Source: Methylobacter tundripaludum (lineage in GTDB: Bacteria; Pseudomonadota; Gammaproteobacteria; Methylococcales; Methylomonadaceae). From it: a stretch of DNA of 64,000 nucleotides. The notes beneath the pieces are model-generated. The model worked only from the letters and a program-made list of their open reading frames with translations, had not been told where the DNA came from and searched no databases. The stretch is from NCBI RefSeq assembly GCF_002934365.1, contig NZ_PTIY01000015.1, forward strand, positions 26,109-90,108. The letters are read 5' to 3'. Below, piece after piece: positions 28,640-38,872 of the stretch (the stretch's first letter is position 1; every line of letters starts with the position of its first letter). The position numbers were made by a program, and so were the translations under genes.

Positions 28640-29608
28640 ATGTCTGCAAACCCTGCAATTCGCCATGACTGGCAATTGGATGAAGTGCAAGCGCTTTATG
28701 CGTTGCCTTTTAATGACTTGATTTTTAAGGCGCAAACCGTACACCGTGAGAATTTCGATCCTAATGAAGTTCAGATCAGCAGCTTGTTGAGTATCAAAAC
28801 CGGCTCCTGTTCCGAAGATTGCGGCTATTGTCCGCAAAGCGCCCGTTATGATTCCGATTTGACGCCCGAGGCGTTAATGCCGGTCGATAAGGTTTTGCAG
28901 GCGGCGCAGCTTGCCAAAGACCAAGGCGCATCGCGTTTTTGCATGGGCGCGGCCTGGCGTCAGCCTAAAGACAGGGACGTGGAGCGGGTGGTGGAAATGG
29001 TTCAGGGCGTTAAGGCCTTAGGCCTGGAAACCTGCGTAACCTTGGGCATGCTGACCGATGCCCAAACGATCAGGCTAAAAGAGGGCGGCCTGGACTATTA
29101 CAATCACAACTTGGATACGTCGGAAGACTATTATTCCGAAGTCATCACCACGCGGACTTACCAGGACCGACTGGACACACTGGCGCGGGTCAGGGATGCC
29201 GGGATTAACGTCTGTTGCGGCGGCATCGTCGGCATGGGCGAAAGCGATGTCGATCGCGCCAATCTGTTGATCGAACTGGCAAACCTGCCCAAGCACCCTG
29301 AAAGCGTGCCGGTCAATATGCTGGTGCAGGTTGAAGGCACTCCGCTGATGGGTACCGAATCGCTGGACCCGATCATCTTTATCCGAACCATAGCGGTTGC
29401 CAGAATCATGATGCCCAAGTCGCGGGTGCGCTTGTCCGCAGGGCGCAATAATATGAGCGATGAAATGCAGGCGCTGTGCTTTCTGGCCGGAGCCAACTCG
29501 ATTTTTTACGGCGACAAGTTATTGACCACCGATAACCCGATGACTAACCGTGATTTGGCGTTGTTTGACCGCTTGGGTGTGCATTCCGGCGGTTCAAGTT
29601 ACGCTTGA
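28640..29608 (+). CDS. bioB: Biotin synthase
   Basis: Radical-SAM enzyme that inserts sulfur into dethiobiotin. The 322-residue protein has the radical SAM cluster CSEDCGYC, the N-terminal [12 protein letters not shown] region, [11 protein letters not shown], and the GGNNMSDE-like [12 protein letters not shown] that includes the Arg contacting the [2Fe-2S] auxiliary cluster. Length is normal. It is first in the bioBFHCD cluster, separated from bioF by about 100 bases containing a repeat. Confidence 0.97.
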   Translation: MSANPAIRHDWQLDEVQALYALPFNDLIFKAQTVHRENFDPNEVQISSLLSIKTGSCSEDCGYCPQSARYDSDLTPEALMPVDKVLQAAQLAKDQGASRFCMGAAWRQPKDRDVERVVEMVQGVKALGLETCVTLGMLTDAQTIRLKEGGLDYYNHNLDTSEDYYSEVITTRTYQDRLDTLARVRDAGINVCCGGIVGMGESDVDRANLLIELANLPKHPESVPVNMLVQVEGTPLMGTESLDPIIFIRTIAVARIMMPKSRVRLSAGRNNMSDEMQALCFLAGANSIFYGDKLLTTDNPMTNRDLALFDRLGVHSGGSSYA

Positions 29609-29643
29609 TGAATTAAATCATCCTGTTGCCAGTCAAAAAATTA

Positions 29644-29699
29644 TTCACCACGAAGACACGAAGGACACGAAGTTTTATATTTCATTCTTCGTGGTGAAT
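29644..29699. repeat. CACGAAGACACGAAG hairpin repeat between bioB and bioF
   Basis: Same left arm as at 3782 (TTCACCACGAAGACACGAA) with a shorter right arm TTCTTCGTGGTGAA. It inserts inside the biotin operon. Confidence 0.8.
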
Positions 29700-29712
29700 A
29701 TTACCGATTTTT

Positions 29713-30882
29713 ATGACACCTCCATTCTCACAATTAACAACCAGCCTAGACGATATTGCCCGGCAAGGCTTGTATCGTTCCAGGCGGGTCATAGCATCGC
29801 CTCAAGGCATTAACCTGGAAATTGACGGCAGGCATATCGTCAATTTTTGCAGCAATGATTATCTGGGGCTGGCCAATCATCCCGATGTGGTCAACGCGTT
29901 TAAAGCCGGGGCGGATAAATACGGCGTCGGCAGCGGTTCGGCGCATTTAATCTGCGGACACAGTGCGGCTCATCATGTGTTGGAAGAAGAGTTGGCGGCA
30001 TTTACCGGCCGCGACCGGGCATTGTTGTTTTCCACCGGTTACATGGCAAACATCGGCGTGATCTCGGCGTTGTTGGGCCGCGGCGATGCGGTGTTTGAAG
30101 ACCGGTTAAACCATGCCTCTTTGCTGGACGGCGGATTGTTGTCCGGCGCACGATTTAAGCGCTATGCCCATGCTGACGCAGTCGATCTTGGCGCAAACCT
30201 GGACAAAACCTTGGGCCGCAAGCTGATCGTGACCGATGGCGTATTCAGCATGGATGGGGATTTTGCGCCGCTGGACGAATTGACTGTTGCCGCAAAAAAA
30301 CATGATGCCTGGCTGATGGTTGACGATGCGCACGGGCTGGGTGTGATCGGCGAACATGGAGGCGGGATTCTCGAACATTACGGCTTGGGTCAGGACGGCG
30401 TGCCGGTGTTGATGGGAACTTTAGGCAAAGGCTTGGGCACTTTCGGCGCGTTCGTCGCGGGTTCCGAGCTGCTGATCGAAACCTTGATCCAGAAAGCCCG
30501 CGCTTATATTTATACCACCGCGTTACCGGCGGCGGTTGCCGAGGCGACGCGGGCCAGTTTGAAAATTGTGATCGCGGAAAACTGGCGCAGGGACAAGCTT
30601 AGACAACTGTCCGAGCGGTTCAGACTGGGTGCAGAGCAGTTGGGCATAACATTGATGCCGTCATCGTCGGCTATTCAGCCTATTTTAATAGGCGGCAGTC
30701 AGCGGGCCGTAGACATCAGCAATGCTTTATTGGCTGCCGGTTTTCTGGTCAGCGCGATTCGTCCGCCTACGGTGCCTCAAGGCAGTGCCAGGCTGCGGGT
30801 GACTTTTTCAGCTTTGCATGAAGAGCAGCATGTCGACCGGTTGTTGGACGCGTTAGCCGAAGCAATTGCAGGCAGCAAGTGA
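29713..30882 (+). CDS. bioF: 8-amino-7-oxononanoate synthase
   Basis: BioF condenses pimeloyl-ACP (or CoA) with alanine, the first step of biotin-ring assembly. The 389-residue PLP enzyme has [30 protein letters not shown], the PLP lysine in [15 protein letters not shown] and [15 protein letters not shown]. The start is an ATG at 29713 preceded by AT-rich sequence. Its end overlaps the GTG start of bioH by four bases. Confidence 0.96.
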   Translation: MTPPFSQLTTSLDDIARQGLYRSRRVIASPQGINLEIDGRHIVNFCSNDYLGLANHPDVVNAFKAGADKYGVGSGSAHLICGHSAAHHVLEEELAAFTGRDRALLFSTGYMANIGVISALLGRGDAVFEDRLNHASLLDGGLLSGARFKRYAHADAVDLGANLDKTLGRKLIVTDGVFSMDGDFAPLDELTVAAKKHDAWLMVDDAHGLGVIGEHGGGILEHYGLGQDGVPVLMGTLGKGLGTFGAFVAGSELLIETLIQKARAYIYTTALPAAVAEATRASLKIVIAENWRRDKLRQLSERFRLGAEQLGITLMPSSSAIQPILIGGSQRAVDISNALLAAGFLVSAIRPPTVPQGSARLRVTFSALHEEQHVDRLLDALAEAIAGSK

Positions 30883-31655
30883 CAAAAATCCATTTGGAAA
30901 CGTTCGGGCAAGGCAAGCCCATAGTGCTGGTGCATGGCTGGGCGATGCATACCGGTATCTGGCGGGAGTTTGCCCGGCAATTGGCACAGCATTACCGGGT
31001 GACCTGTGTCGATTTGCCGGGGCACGGGCGTAGCGAAGTAATTGATCCGTTTACGCTGGAACGGGTTGGCGCAGAGTTGATTAAAGTGGTTCCCGAGAAG
31101 AGTTGTTGGCTGGGCTGGTCGTTGGGCGCGACGGTGGTGCTGGATATAGCCGGTCGTTATCCTGAGCGGGTATCTGCACTGATCTTGCTGGCGGGGAATC
31201 CCTTGTTCCCAAGCTCCGGCTTGGGAACGCAAGCATGGCCGGGCATGGATGCCCGGTTACTGGATGATTTTGCCGAGCATTTGAATAATGACTGTCAGGC
31301 GACCTTGCTGCGTTTTTTATCCTTGCAGGTCAACGGCATGCCGGATCGGAAAGCGCTTTTGAAGGCGCTTAAAACAGCCGTATTCGAATGCGATGCGCCG
31401 GATCAAGCCACTTTGCAGGGAGGCTTGGATATACTTAAACAGGCAGACTTGAGGCCGGTTTTATCAGGATTGAGCGTCCCTGTTTCGGTCGTGTTGGGCG
31501 GCCTGGACACCTTAGTTCCTGTAGCCGTAGGTCAAAAAATGCGGCGGTTATTGCCGAGTCTGGAATTGAATATTATCGACAGGGCAGGGCATGTGCCGTT
31601 TTTGTCGCACGGCTCGGAAACGGCGGCGATTATTTCCCGATTTATGGATGAATAA
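30879..31655 (+). CDS. bioH: Pimeloyl-ACP methyl ester carboxylesterase
   Basis: BioH removes the methyl group from pimeloyl-ACP methyl ester, ending the BioC-BioH route to pimelate. The 258-residue alpha/beta hydrolase has [13 protein letters not shown], the nucleophile elbow GWSLGATV, and the catalytic His in [10 protein letters not shown]. The GTG start overlaps bioF (GTGA). Residues ~109-117 (FPSSGLGTQ) come from a repeat-like TTCCCAAGCTCCGGCTTGGGAA sequence where other BioH proteins are shorter. The fold should still tolerate the loop. Confidence 0.94.
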   Translation: MTKIHLETFGQGKPIVLVHGWAMHTGIWREFARQLAQHYRVTCVDLPGHGRSEVIDPFTLERVGAELIKVVPEKSCWLGWSLGATVVLDIAGRYPERVSALILLAGNPLFPSSGLGTQAWPGMDARLLDDFAEHLNNDCQATLLRFLSLQVNGMPDRKALLKALKTAVFECDAPDQATLQGGLDILKQADLRPVLSGLSVPVSVVLGGLDTLVPVAVGQKMRRLLPSLELNIIDRAGHVPFLSHGSETAAIISRFMDE

Positions 31656-32428
31656 TGTATTTAGATAAAGCCAAAATCAGGCAGTCGTTTGCTGCGGCCT
31701 CGGTGACTTATGACGGCGTTGCCGACTTGCAGCGCAGTGTCGGTAAGGTGCTGCTGGACAGTGTCGATAAAGAGAATCCGGCCGGAACTTTGTTGGATTT
31801 GGGTTGCGGCACCGGTTTTTTAACCGCCGGGCTGTTGGCGCGTACAAGGCCTATTATCGCCTTGGATATTGCGTTGCCGATGTTGCAGGTGACGCGAACA
31901 AAACTCATCGATACGGCCAATGTCGGCTATGTATGCGCCGATGCCGAACAATTGCCGCTCGCCGGACACGTTGTCGACGGCGTGTTTTCCAATCTCGCGT
32001 TGCAGTGGTGCGTCAATCTGGAAGGCGTTTTTGCCGATATTAAGCGGGTATTGAAACCGGGCGGACGCCTTGTTTTCTCGATATTCGGCCCGCAAACGCT
32101 ACAGGAATTAAAAGCGGCGTGGGCGGAAGCCGACGATTTTAATCATGTTAATGACTTTTACAGTGAGCGGCGGCTAAGACGTTTTCTTCAGCTGGCGGGT
32201 TATACAGAGATAGTAGTTGAAACCAATGTTTATATATCAAACTACGATTCGGTTTTGACGTTGATGAAGGAGTTGAAACATATCGGCGCGCATAATGTGC
32301 TTGCCGGGCGTAACAAAAGTATCACTACCAAGGCGCAGATGCAGCGGATGGTTGCGGCTTACGAGCGGCATCGAACCGGCGAACTGATTCCGGCGACTTT
32401 CGAGGTCATTATGGTTACGGCAAGCTAA
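31655..32428 (+). CDS. bioC: Malonyl-ACP O-methyltransferase
   Basis: BioC methylates malonyl-ACP so that it can enter fatty acid synthesis as a pimelate precursor. The 257-residue SAM methyltransferase has KIRQSFAAASVTYDGVADLQ, the SAM motif LLDLGCGTGFLT, CADAEQLPL, and FSNLALQWCVNLEGVF, all typical of BioC. It starts at TAATG overlapping the bioH stop and ends the same way into bioD, so the set is translated from one message. Confidence 0.95.
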   Translation: MYLDKAKIRQSFAAASVTYDGVADLQRSVGKVLLDSVDKENPAGTLLDLGCGTGFLTAGLLARTRPIIALDIALPMLQVTRTKLIDTANVGYVCADAEQLPLAGHVVDGVFSNLALQWCVNLEGVFADIKRVLKPGGRLVFSIFGPQTLQELKAAWAEADDFNHVNDFYSERRLRRFLQLAGYTEIVVETNVYISNYDSVLTLMKELKHIGAHNVLAGRNKSITTKAQMQRMVAAYERHRTGELIPATFEVIMVTAS

Positions 32429-33087
32429 TGGAAAAAGGGTATTTTATAACCGGTACCGACACCAATGTCGGCAAGACCTGGGCGACGATTGCGCTGATGC
32501 GTTATTTTAAAAGCCAAGGGAAATCGGTTGCGGGCATGAAGCCGGTTGCTTCAGGCTGTTTAATACAGGGAGGGCGGCTGAAAAATGAAGATGCGTTGCT
32601 GATACAAGCAAATGCGTCATTGCCGATCGACTATGACTTGATCAATCCTTACGCCTACGAGCTGCCGGTTTCGCCGCACATTGCAGGTGTAAATAATCCG
32701 GTTAAGCTGGGTCAGTTGGCAGCCGGGTTCGAGACATTGAAAACCCTGGCCGACATCATTGTCGTCGAAGGCGCCGGAGGCTGGTATGCGCCTTTAAATG
32801 AGCGCGAAACTATCAGCGATTTGGCAAAATTGCTGGCTCTGCCGGTTATTATGGTTGTCGCTATCAGGCTCGGCTGTATCAATCATGCAAGACTGACTTA
32901 TCAGGCGGTCGCGCAGTCAGGCGTGAACTGTGTCGGCTGGATCGCAGTCTGTACAGAGCCGGAATTGTTAGGCGGCGACCAGAATATCCAAACCATAAAA
33001 AGCACGGTGGATGCGCCTTTGTTGGGTGTGTTGCCCTATAGGGAAGTCGCTGACTTTGATTTTTTCGCCGAACAATTGAAGATGTAA
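32428..33087 (+). CDS. bioD: Dethiobiotin synthetase
   Basis: BioD closes the ureido ring from diaminononanoate and CO2 using ATP. The 219 residues start KGYFITGTDTNVGKTWATIAL (P-loop) and have VAGMKPVASGC and VVEGAGGWYAPLN. The start overlaps the bioC stop. The gene for the aminotransferase BioA is not in this cluster and must be elsewhere. Confidence 0.96.
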   Translation: MEKGYFITGTDTNVGKTWATIALMRYFKSQGKSVAGMKPVASGCLIQGGRLKNEDALLIQANASLPIDYDLINPYAYELPVSPHIAGVNNPVKLGQLAAGFETLKTLADIIVVEGAGGWYAPLNERETISDLAKLLALPVIMVVAIRLGCINHARLTYQAVAQSGVNCVGWIAVCTEPELLGGDQNIQTIKSTVDAPLLGVLPYREVADFDFFAEQLKM

Positions 33088-33215
33088 CTGTGTATTTGTG
33101 ATGCTTTTGCCGCTGGCTTGGCAAAATAAAGCATGACAAAGTCTTTGATAAAGCCCTATTATTTTGATTTTTTTTCAGTTTGATTCGCCGTTATCTGACG
33201 GCGCAAGGTTAATGC

Positions 33216-35069
33216 ATGTCGATTCGCACTATCTCATCCGTAAAATTCATTTTAGTTGCCGGTACGCTGTTGTCGGGATGTACAACAACCCGGCAAATTG
33301 TGGTTGATCACCCGTCAACCCAGGCCAGCCAGTTTCAACCGTTGCAAGGCTTTCAAGCTATTGATGGCGACGACTATTATGTACGGTTGATTTCGGAGTT
33401 CGATTTTAAAGGTGACAACGTATTAAAAGGCGGCTGTACTAATATGACGCCGTCTTATGGGAAAGGCGATTTATCGGCCGCCCTTATTTATAACGTGCGT
33501 AACGAGGCGCTTAAATTCAGCCGTGAAGCGACCGGCTTTTTGTATCAGGCGACAACAGGCAAATGCAATTTTACCTTCGATGCTAAAAAACTTTACCTGA
33601 CGCCCTGGATACGCCTGGATTCAGGCAAGGAAACCTTGGTCGATTATAATTTTTACACTAACGCTAACAGCGATGTGGACGTGTCAAGCCTGGTCAATGA
33701 TGTGAATGCGGCCGGCAATTTATTGGCGTTGACAGGCGTCGGCATGGGGGTTGCAATCATGGGGCAGGTTGCCGGGCAATGGGTAAAGAGCAATCAGCAA
33801 GCGGAAGTAACAACGCCTGCGACCCATCAATCGGCCAAACATAGCTCGGAGTCGCATTCGCTGCCTGTCGCCACGGCTTATTCGGGTAAGACCGGAACGC
33901 TGAATCAGACGATGTTTAAGGTTTTTGATGTGGCGGAAGGCGGGATGAATCTGTTTGGATCGGATACCAAGCAACTGGGCGAACTGAAGATTTATCCGGA
34001 AATTCTGCCTTCTTTGTTATTAAAGACGACTGCCGACGGCATCCCGGACGCGCGCGATTTGTCGTTCGAAGAAATAGGCTATTCGCCGATGAAATCAGCG
34101 GCCGGGGAAATCAATCTTCAACAGCTGATCGAGCAATCGAAACATCCGGCAAAACCGAATCTAAAGCCTGACTGGAATAATTACCAGGACGTCGAAGGCA
34201 ATTGCCGGAAATTGAAGCTGGTGCTGAAAGATTTGGGCTTTAATAAATTTGATCGCAACGCGGTGATTTACTATTTTCTGGCTAAGAATGGCGATTGGAA
34301 TAATTACAATGTCAGCCGGCAAAAAACGTTGAGTGAAGAAATGCGGCCCAAGGTTTTGGAAGGTTATCGCAGCAAAAACTTTGCTAACTGTCTGGCACCT
34401 GATGACTATGCGGTCATGAAAGCGATGGGTTTGCCGGTTAATACGCAGTCCGATTGGGATCAGATGGGTGAGGCGAGCCAGAAAAAAGAGCAACTGTTCA
34501 CGCCGCTTAAGTCGATTGAACGGCAGTTGGTCGCGGTGCTGAAAAACCCAAACAAGGTGGAAATGGAGCAGCAACTGTTCCCTTTGCTGGCTACGGCGAA
34601 AAATGGCGACGGCAGTGTGTTGCTGCAAAACCATTTAGGTGATTTCGGCCTGGAATTGTTATTGAATCCTCCTGTGGTGGCAGCGCCTCCAGTGGATGCT
34701 TCTGCTCCGGCTGGACCTGTTGCGGCAGCGCCTTCTCAGGCAGCCATTCCCGGTGAGGGGGTTATCGTCAGCGCCGGCCAATTAGCGCAAGTCTTTTCAG
34801 GGTTATTAATAAGCGAACTCAGTTGTGCGCGCCCGGCTCCCGATGGGCTGGGAAAATTTGCCGGCAATGCGGGGATTTTGTTGTTCACTACAAAAGAAGG
34901 CAGTCCGCGCGTTAAAGGCGGTGCGATGGAATTTGAATTTTCCGGCGGCAAGATTACGCGTATTGCATTTCAGTTATCGACTTACCGGGATTTTGAACAG
35001 AATTTGCTGGATCGGCCGGAGATTGGCGGCTGCCGAGTGGATCCGGCGTTTCTGGCAAAGCTGCACTAA
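33216..35069 (+). CDS. Large lipoprotein of unknown function
   Basis: A 617-residue protein with a lipobox (VAGTLLSGC, Cys at residue 22) at the end of an N-terminal hydrophobic stretch, so it is likely attached to the outer or inner membrane on the periplasmic side. The first 160 residues have a beta-rich look; the centre carries an internal hydrophobic segment (residues ~167-189); a proline/alanine linker (PPVVAAPPVDASAPAGPVAAAPSQ) precedes a C-terminal domain. I do not recognise a family. It is transcribed alone between bioD and the bacteriohemerythrin gene. Confidence 0.75.
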   Translation: MSIRTISSVKFILVAGTLLSGCTTTRQIVVDHPSTQASQFQPLQGFQAIDGDDYYVRLISEFDFKGDNVLKGGCTNMTPSYGKGDLSAALIYNVRNEALKFSREATGFLYQATTGKCNFTFDAKKLYLTPWIRLDSGKETLVDYNFYTNANSDVDVSSLVNDVNAAGNLLALTGVGMGVAIMGQVAGQWVKSNQQAEVTTPATHQSAKHSSESHSLPVATAYSGKTGTLNQTMFKVFDVAEGGMNLFGSDTKQLGELKIYPEILPSLLLKTTADGIPDARDLSFEEIGYSPMKSAAGEINLQQLIEQSKHPAKPNLKPDWNNYQDVEGNCRKLKLVLKDLGFNKFDRNAVIYYFLAKNGDWNNYNVSRQKTLSEEMRPKVLEGYRSKNFANCLAPDDYAVMKAMGLPVNTQSDWDQMGEASQKKEQLFTPLKSIERQLVAVLKNPNKVEMEQQLFPLLATAKNGDGSVLLQNHLGDFGLELLLNPPVVAAPPVDASAPAGPVAAAPSQAAIPGEGVIVSAGQLAQVFSGLLISELSCARPAPDGLGKFAGNAGILLFTTKEGSPRVKGGAMEFEFSGGKITRIAFQLSTYRDFEQNLLDRPEIGGCRVDPAFLAKLH

Positions 35070-35243
35070 CGTTGAAAGTATTCTGATATAGCTCGCTTCG
35101 CGCCGAAATTAGCAGGAAATAGATTTTTGATAATCCTGGAAAAAGTTGATTTATAACAAAAATTAAAGATGGATTTGGCGGCGGATATAATCCATAATAT
35201 TTTTGCGGTATATATCAATAATAAAAACATCAGGAGAAATATT

Positions 35244-35642
35244 ATGGCTTTAATTACTTGGACAGCCGGTCAGTACGGTACAAATGTCGGCTTTGCGGAT
35301 CAGGAACACCAAATCTTGTTTGATAAACTTAATAAGCTGTATGACTTGGCAACAGGCGGCGCAGAGCGCTCTGCAATCGGTGCGCAATTAGACGATCTTA
35401 TTTCATATGTAGTGGATCATTTTGCCCATGAAGAAAGAGAAATGCAGGCAAAGGGCTATGCAGGCTATGAACGCCACAAGGAAGAGCATGACGCCTTGGT
35501 AGGTATTTGCGGTGGTCTTCAGGCAAAATTTCATGCAGGCCAAGCGGAAGTTGACGAAAGCGTCGGTCAATTGGTTAAAGGGTGGTTGGATAATCACATT
35601 CCTAACTTCGATATGGCTTATGCCGATGCGTTAAACAGCTGA
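35244..35642 (+). CDS. Bacteriohemerythrin
   Basis: A 132-residue O2-binding di-iron protein. The ligand set is visible: DQEHQILFDKLNKLY, VVDHFAHEEREMQ and YERHKEEHDALV, then LDNHIPNFDMAYADAL. I chose the ATG at 35244 with CAGGAGAAAT upstream; the longer frame from 35169 adds untypical residues. In methanotrophs bacteriohemerythrin is thought to carry O2 to the membrane methane monooxygenase, but it occurs more widely. It lies before the cytochrome oxidase operon with its own terminator. Confidence 0.94.
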   Translation: MALITWTAGQYGTNVGFADQEHQILFDKLNKLYDLATGGAERSAIGAQLDDLISYVVDHFAHEEREMQAKGYAGYERHKEEHDALVGICGGLQAKFHAGQAEVDESVGQLVKGWLDNHIPNFDMAYADALNS

Positions 35643-35664
35643 TCGAATTTCAACGCTAAAAAAC

Positions 35665-35703
35665 AAAAGGCTTGTGAGTTACATTGATTCACAAGCCTTT
35701 TCT
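35665..35703 (+). terminator. Rho-independent terminator after bacteriohemerythrin
   Basis: Stem AAAAGGCTTGTGA paired with TTCACAAGCCTTTT around a loop of about nine bases, ending in T-rich sequence. Confidence 0.88.
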
Positions 35704-35885
35704 TTGCAACACATAAAATCAGGAAAAGGACATCTGGTATAGATTGCCCTCATAGGGTAAAATCGAAAAGATTATTTGTGATAATTATTACGTAAATGGA
35801 AAAGGGTCGGCCATCCCATGCCCTGAAATTACGAAACGATATAACGCATACAAGAGTTTATAACTACTAACGAGGAGGCTGCTCC

Positions 35886-37031
35886 GTGAAGAAAGCAAAG
35901 CAACTGTTCGCAGGTCTGATCTTAATGGCTTTGGGCCTAGGAACAGCACAGGCGGAATATACGCTCAATTTAATGAAAGGGGTTACAAAGGTCAGTCATG
36001 ACATTTATGACCTGCATATGCTGATTCTATGGATTTGTGTATTCATAGGCATCGGCGTGTTCGGAACGATGTTCTACTCGATTTACCATCACCGTAAATC
36101 AAGAGGACATCAAGCGGCGCAGTTTCATGAAAATACGACCGTTGAAATCATTTGGACGATTATCCCGACTTTGATCCTGGTTGGCATGGCTATTCCAGCC
36201 ACAAAAGCCATGATGGAACTGGATGATGTGCAAGCATCCGAAATGTCTATTAAGGTAACCGGACATCAATGGAAGTGGGAATATGAATATCTTGATAACG
36301 GCATTCATTTTTTCAGTAGCCTGGATGAAGCCAGCAACAAGGTACGTCAAGTCGGTTCGGGTCTTGATCCCAGGTCGGTTCCTAATTACTTGTTGAATGT
36401 TGATAAACCGCTAGTTATTCCGACTAAAAAGAAAATTCGTTTCGTATTCACCTCGAAAGACGTAATCCATTCATGGTGGGTTCCCGACCTGGGCTGGAAA
36501 AAAGATACCAATCCCGGTTTTATTAACGAATCATGGACGTCTGTAGACGAACCGGGGACTTACCGTGGTCAATGTACCGAGCTTTGCGGTAAAGATCATG
36601 GCTTTATGCCGATTGTCGTCATTGCAATGGACGAACCTGACTACAACGCCTGGGTGGAGCAGCAAAAAGCGGCTATGGCGGCTGAAGCCGGTTCGGCCAG
36701 CAAGCAATGGACAACTGAAGAGTTGGTTGCTAAAGGTAAAGCTGTTTACGACACCAACTGTTCCTCATGTCACATGGCGGATGGCGCAGGTTTGCCGGGT
36801 ACTTTTCCAGCTATAAAGGCAAGTCCGGTAGTAACAGGCGACATTAACGCTCAGGTCAAGCTGATGTTGAACGGAAAAGGCATGATGCCGGCTTTCGGAA
36901 AAATGTTAAGCGCTGTCGATTTCGCTGCAGTAGTAGCATATACCCGTAATGGTCTGGGTAATTCAGTGGGTGATTCTATTCAGCCTTCAGCTATCCAGAC
37001 TCTGCAATCGGCATCACCGGCGGCAGATTAA
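35886..37031 (+). CDS. coxB: Cytochrome c oxidase subunit II with fused cytochrome c
   Basis: CoxB accepts electrons from cytochrome c at the CuA centre. The 381-residue precursor has a signal peptide (cleaved around AQA, residue 23), two membrane helices (~42-65, ~88-110) and the CuA ligands His195, Cys230, Cys234, His238 and Met241 in QCTELCGKDHGFM. A C-terminal class I cytochrome c follows (CSSCH at 292-296, and Met in GMMPAFG), so this is a caa3-type subunit II. It starts at GTG-AAG at 35886 with GAGGAGGCTGCTCC upstream. Confidence 0.96.
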   Translation: MKKAKQLFAGLILMALGLGTAQAEYTLNLMKGVTKVSHDIYDLHMLILWICVFIGIGVFGTMFYSIYHHRKSRGHQAAQFHENTTVEIIWTIIPTLILVGMAIPATKAMMELDDVQASEMSIKVTGHQWKWEYEYLDNGIHFFSSLDEASNKVRQVGSGLDPRSVPNYLLNVDKPLVIPTKKKIRFVFTSKDVIHSWWVPDLGWKKDTNPGFINESWTSVDEPGTYRGQCTELCGKDHGFMPIVVIAMDEPDYNAWVEQQKAAMAAEAGSASKQWTTEELVAKGKAVYDTNCSSCHMADGAGLPGTFPAIKASPVVTGDINAQVKLMLNGKGMMPAFGKMLSAVDFAAVVAYTRNGLGNSVGDSIQPSAIQTLQSASPAAD

Positions 37032-37096
37032 AAAATGAATAAGTCATTGCGTTCTTATCGATCTAATCTTTTTTATATATTCAAGAGGTATGAAAT

Positions 37097-38710
37097 ATGT
37101 CTGCTGTAGTCGCTGAACATGATGATCATCATGAGCATGATCATGGTCCTGCTAAGGGGCTGTTAAGATGGGTTATTACCACCAATCATAAAGATATTGG
37201 CACATTATATTTGTTGTTTGCTCTGGCGATGTTCTTTGTCGGCGGCACCATGGCAATGATTATTCGCGCCGAATTGTTTGAGCCGGGTATGCAGTTTGTT
37301 AATCCCCAGTTCTTTAATTCAATGACCACCATGCACGCGTTGGTCATGGTGTTTGGCGCAGTTATGCCTGCTTTCGTCGGTTTGGCCAACTGGATGATTC
37401 CAATGATGATTGGCGCTCCTGATATGGCGTTACCGCGCATGAACAACATGAGCTTCTGGTTGCTGGTTGCCGGTGTTTTATTGCTGGCCAGCACCTTGTT
37501 CATGGAAGGCGGCGCACCTGCCGGCGGATGGACTTTGTATCCGCCCTTGGTATTGCAAACCGGTAAGGCCTTGCCTTTTGCGATTTTCTCGGTGCATTTG
37601 CTGGGTATCTCGTCAATCATGGGTGCGATCAACATTATCGCCACTATTTTCAATATGCGTGCCCCCGGCATGACTTTAATGAAAATGCCGATGTTTGTTT
37701 GGACCTGGTTGATTACCGCTTTCCTGTTAATCGCAATCATGCCTGTGTTTGCGGGTGCGGTGACTATGCTGTTAACAGACAAGTTTTTTCACACCAGCTT
37801 TTTTGATGCGGCTGGCGGCGGTGACCCGGTTCTTTATCAACACATTTTCTGGTTTTTTGGTCATCCCGAAGTTTATGTAATGATTCTGCCCACTTTCGGC
37901 GTGGCTTCTACCATTATCCCTGTGTTTGCTCGTAAGCCTTTGTTTGGCTACAGCTCAATGGTTTATGCGACGGCTGCAATTGCATTTTTGTCGTTTATCG
38001 TCTGGGCTCACCACATGTTTACAGTGGGTATGCCGATAGCAGGTGAGTTGTACTTCATGTATGCAACCATGCTGATTGCGATTCCTACCGGCGTTAAGGT
38101 TTTCAACTGGACCGCGACCATGTGGAAAGGGGCGATGACTTTTGAAACGCCGATGCTGTTTAGTATTGCTTTCGTCGTTTTATTTACAATGGGTGGATTC
38201 ACCGGTTTGATGATGTCTGTTGCGCCGTCTGATTTTCAATATCACGATACTTACTTTATTGTCGCCCATTTCCATTACACGCTGGTTCCCGCCTCTGTTT
38301 TTATATTGATGGCTGCCGGCTATTTTTGGTTGCCTAAATGGACCGGGCATATGTATGACGAAAGAATCGGTCAGCTGCACTTCTGGTTGTCTGTGGTATC
38401 GGTAAACATCCTGTTCTTTCCACAGCATTTCTTGGGGCTTGCCGGTATGCCGCGCAGAATTCCTGATTATGCGGTGCAATTTGCGGATTGGAATATGATT
38501 TCCAGTATTGGCGGTTTTATATTCGGCGCCAGCCAGTTGTTGTTCCTATACATTGTTATCGATACAATCAAAGGCGGAACAGGCGAAAAGGTAACTGATG
38601 AAGTATGGGAAGATGCTGCCAAGCATAGCTTGGAGTGGACTTTGCCGTCGCCCCCTCCATACCATACTTTTACTACGCCACCCACGGTAATACCTACTGA
38701 ACATATCTAG
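37097..38710 (+). CDS. coxA: Cytochrome c oxidase subunit I
   Basis: Catalytic subunit with heme a, heme a3 and CuB, 537 residues and 12 helices. The active-site set is present: HALVMVFG, FWFFGHPEVYVMILP with the cross-linked His-Tyr pair, WAHHMFTVG, and the heme ligands in HDTYFIVAHFHYTL. An N-terminal His-rich tail (HDDHHEHDHGP) is added. It lies 65 bases downstream of coxB. Confidence 0.98.
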   Translation: MSAVVAEHDDHHEHDHGPAKGLLRWVITTNHKDIGTLYLLFALAMFFVGGTMAMIIRAELFEPGMQFVNPQFFNSMTTMHALVMVFGAVMPAFVGLANWMIPMMIGAPDMALPRMNNMSFWLLVAGVLLLASTLFMEGGAPAGGWTLYPPLVLQTGKALPFAIFSVHLLGISSIMGAINIIATIFNMRAPGMTLMKMPMFVWTWLITAFLLIAIMPVFAGAVTMLLTDKFFHTSFFDAAGGGDPVLYQHIFWFFGHPEVYVMILPTFGVASTIIPVFARKPLFGYSSMVYATAAIAFLSFIVWAHHMFTVGMPIAGELYFMYATMLIAIPTGVKVFNWTATMWKGAMTFETPMLFSIAFVVLFTMGGFTGLMMSVAPSDFQYHDTYFIVAHFHYTLVPASVFILMAAGYFWLPKWTGHMYDERIGQLHFWLSVVSVNILFFPQHFLGLAGMPRRIPDYAVQFADWNMISSIGGFIFGASQLLFLYIVIDTIKGGTGEKVTDEVWEDAAKHSLEWTLPSPPPYHTFTTPPTVIPTEHI

Positions 38711-38773
38711 GCTGTTGCATTCCAGGTTGCTTTAAATAAAGCAACCTGCTTAGATAACGTATCAGGTGAAATA

Positions 38774-38872
38774 ATGAATACCAAACAGAAAAATATTTTG
38801 ACCGCAGTGGTATTGGTCGCGGTTGCCGTCATTATTTATGTTTTTGCAGTGATAAGAGCCGTTTCCCAATGA
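38774..38872 (+). CDS. 32-residue membrane peptide in the cytochrome oxidase operon
   Basis: A small frame reading [36 protein letters not shown] sequence: a short basic N-terminus and one membrane helix. It is translated from an ATG behind ATCAGGTGAAATA and overlaps the cox11 start (ATGA at 38869). Small single-helix assembly proteins occur at this place in several proteobacterial cox operons. It is too short to appear in normal gene calls. Confidence 0.7.
   Translation: MNTKQKNILTAVVLVAVAVIIYVFAVIRAVSQ

Noticed and set aside
35169..35243. Longer bacteriohemerythrin start
   Set aside because: The added residues do not fit the family, and the ATG at 35244 has a good ribosome-binding site.
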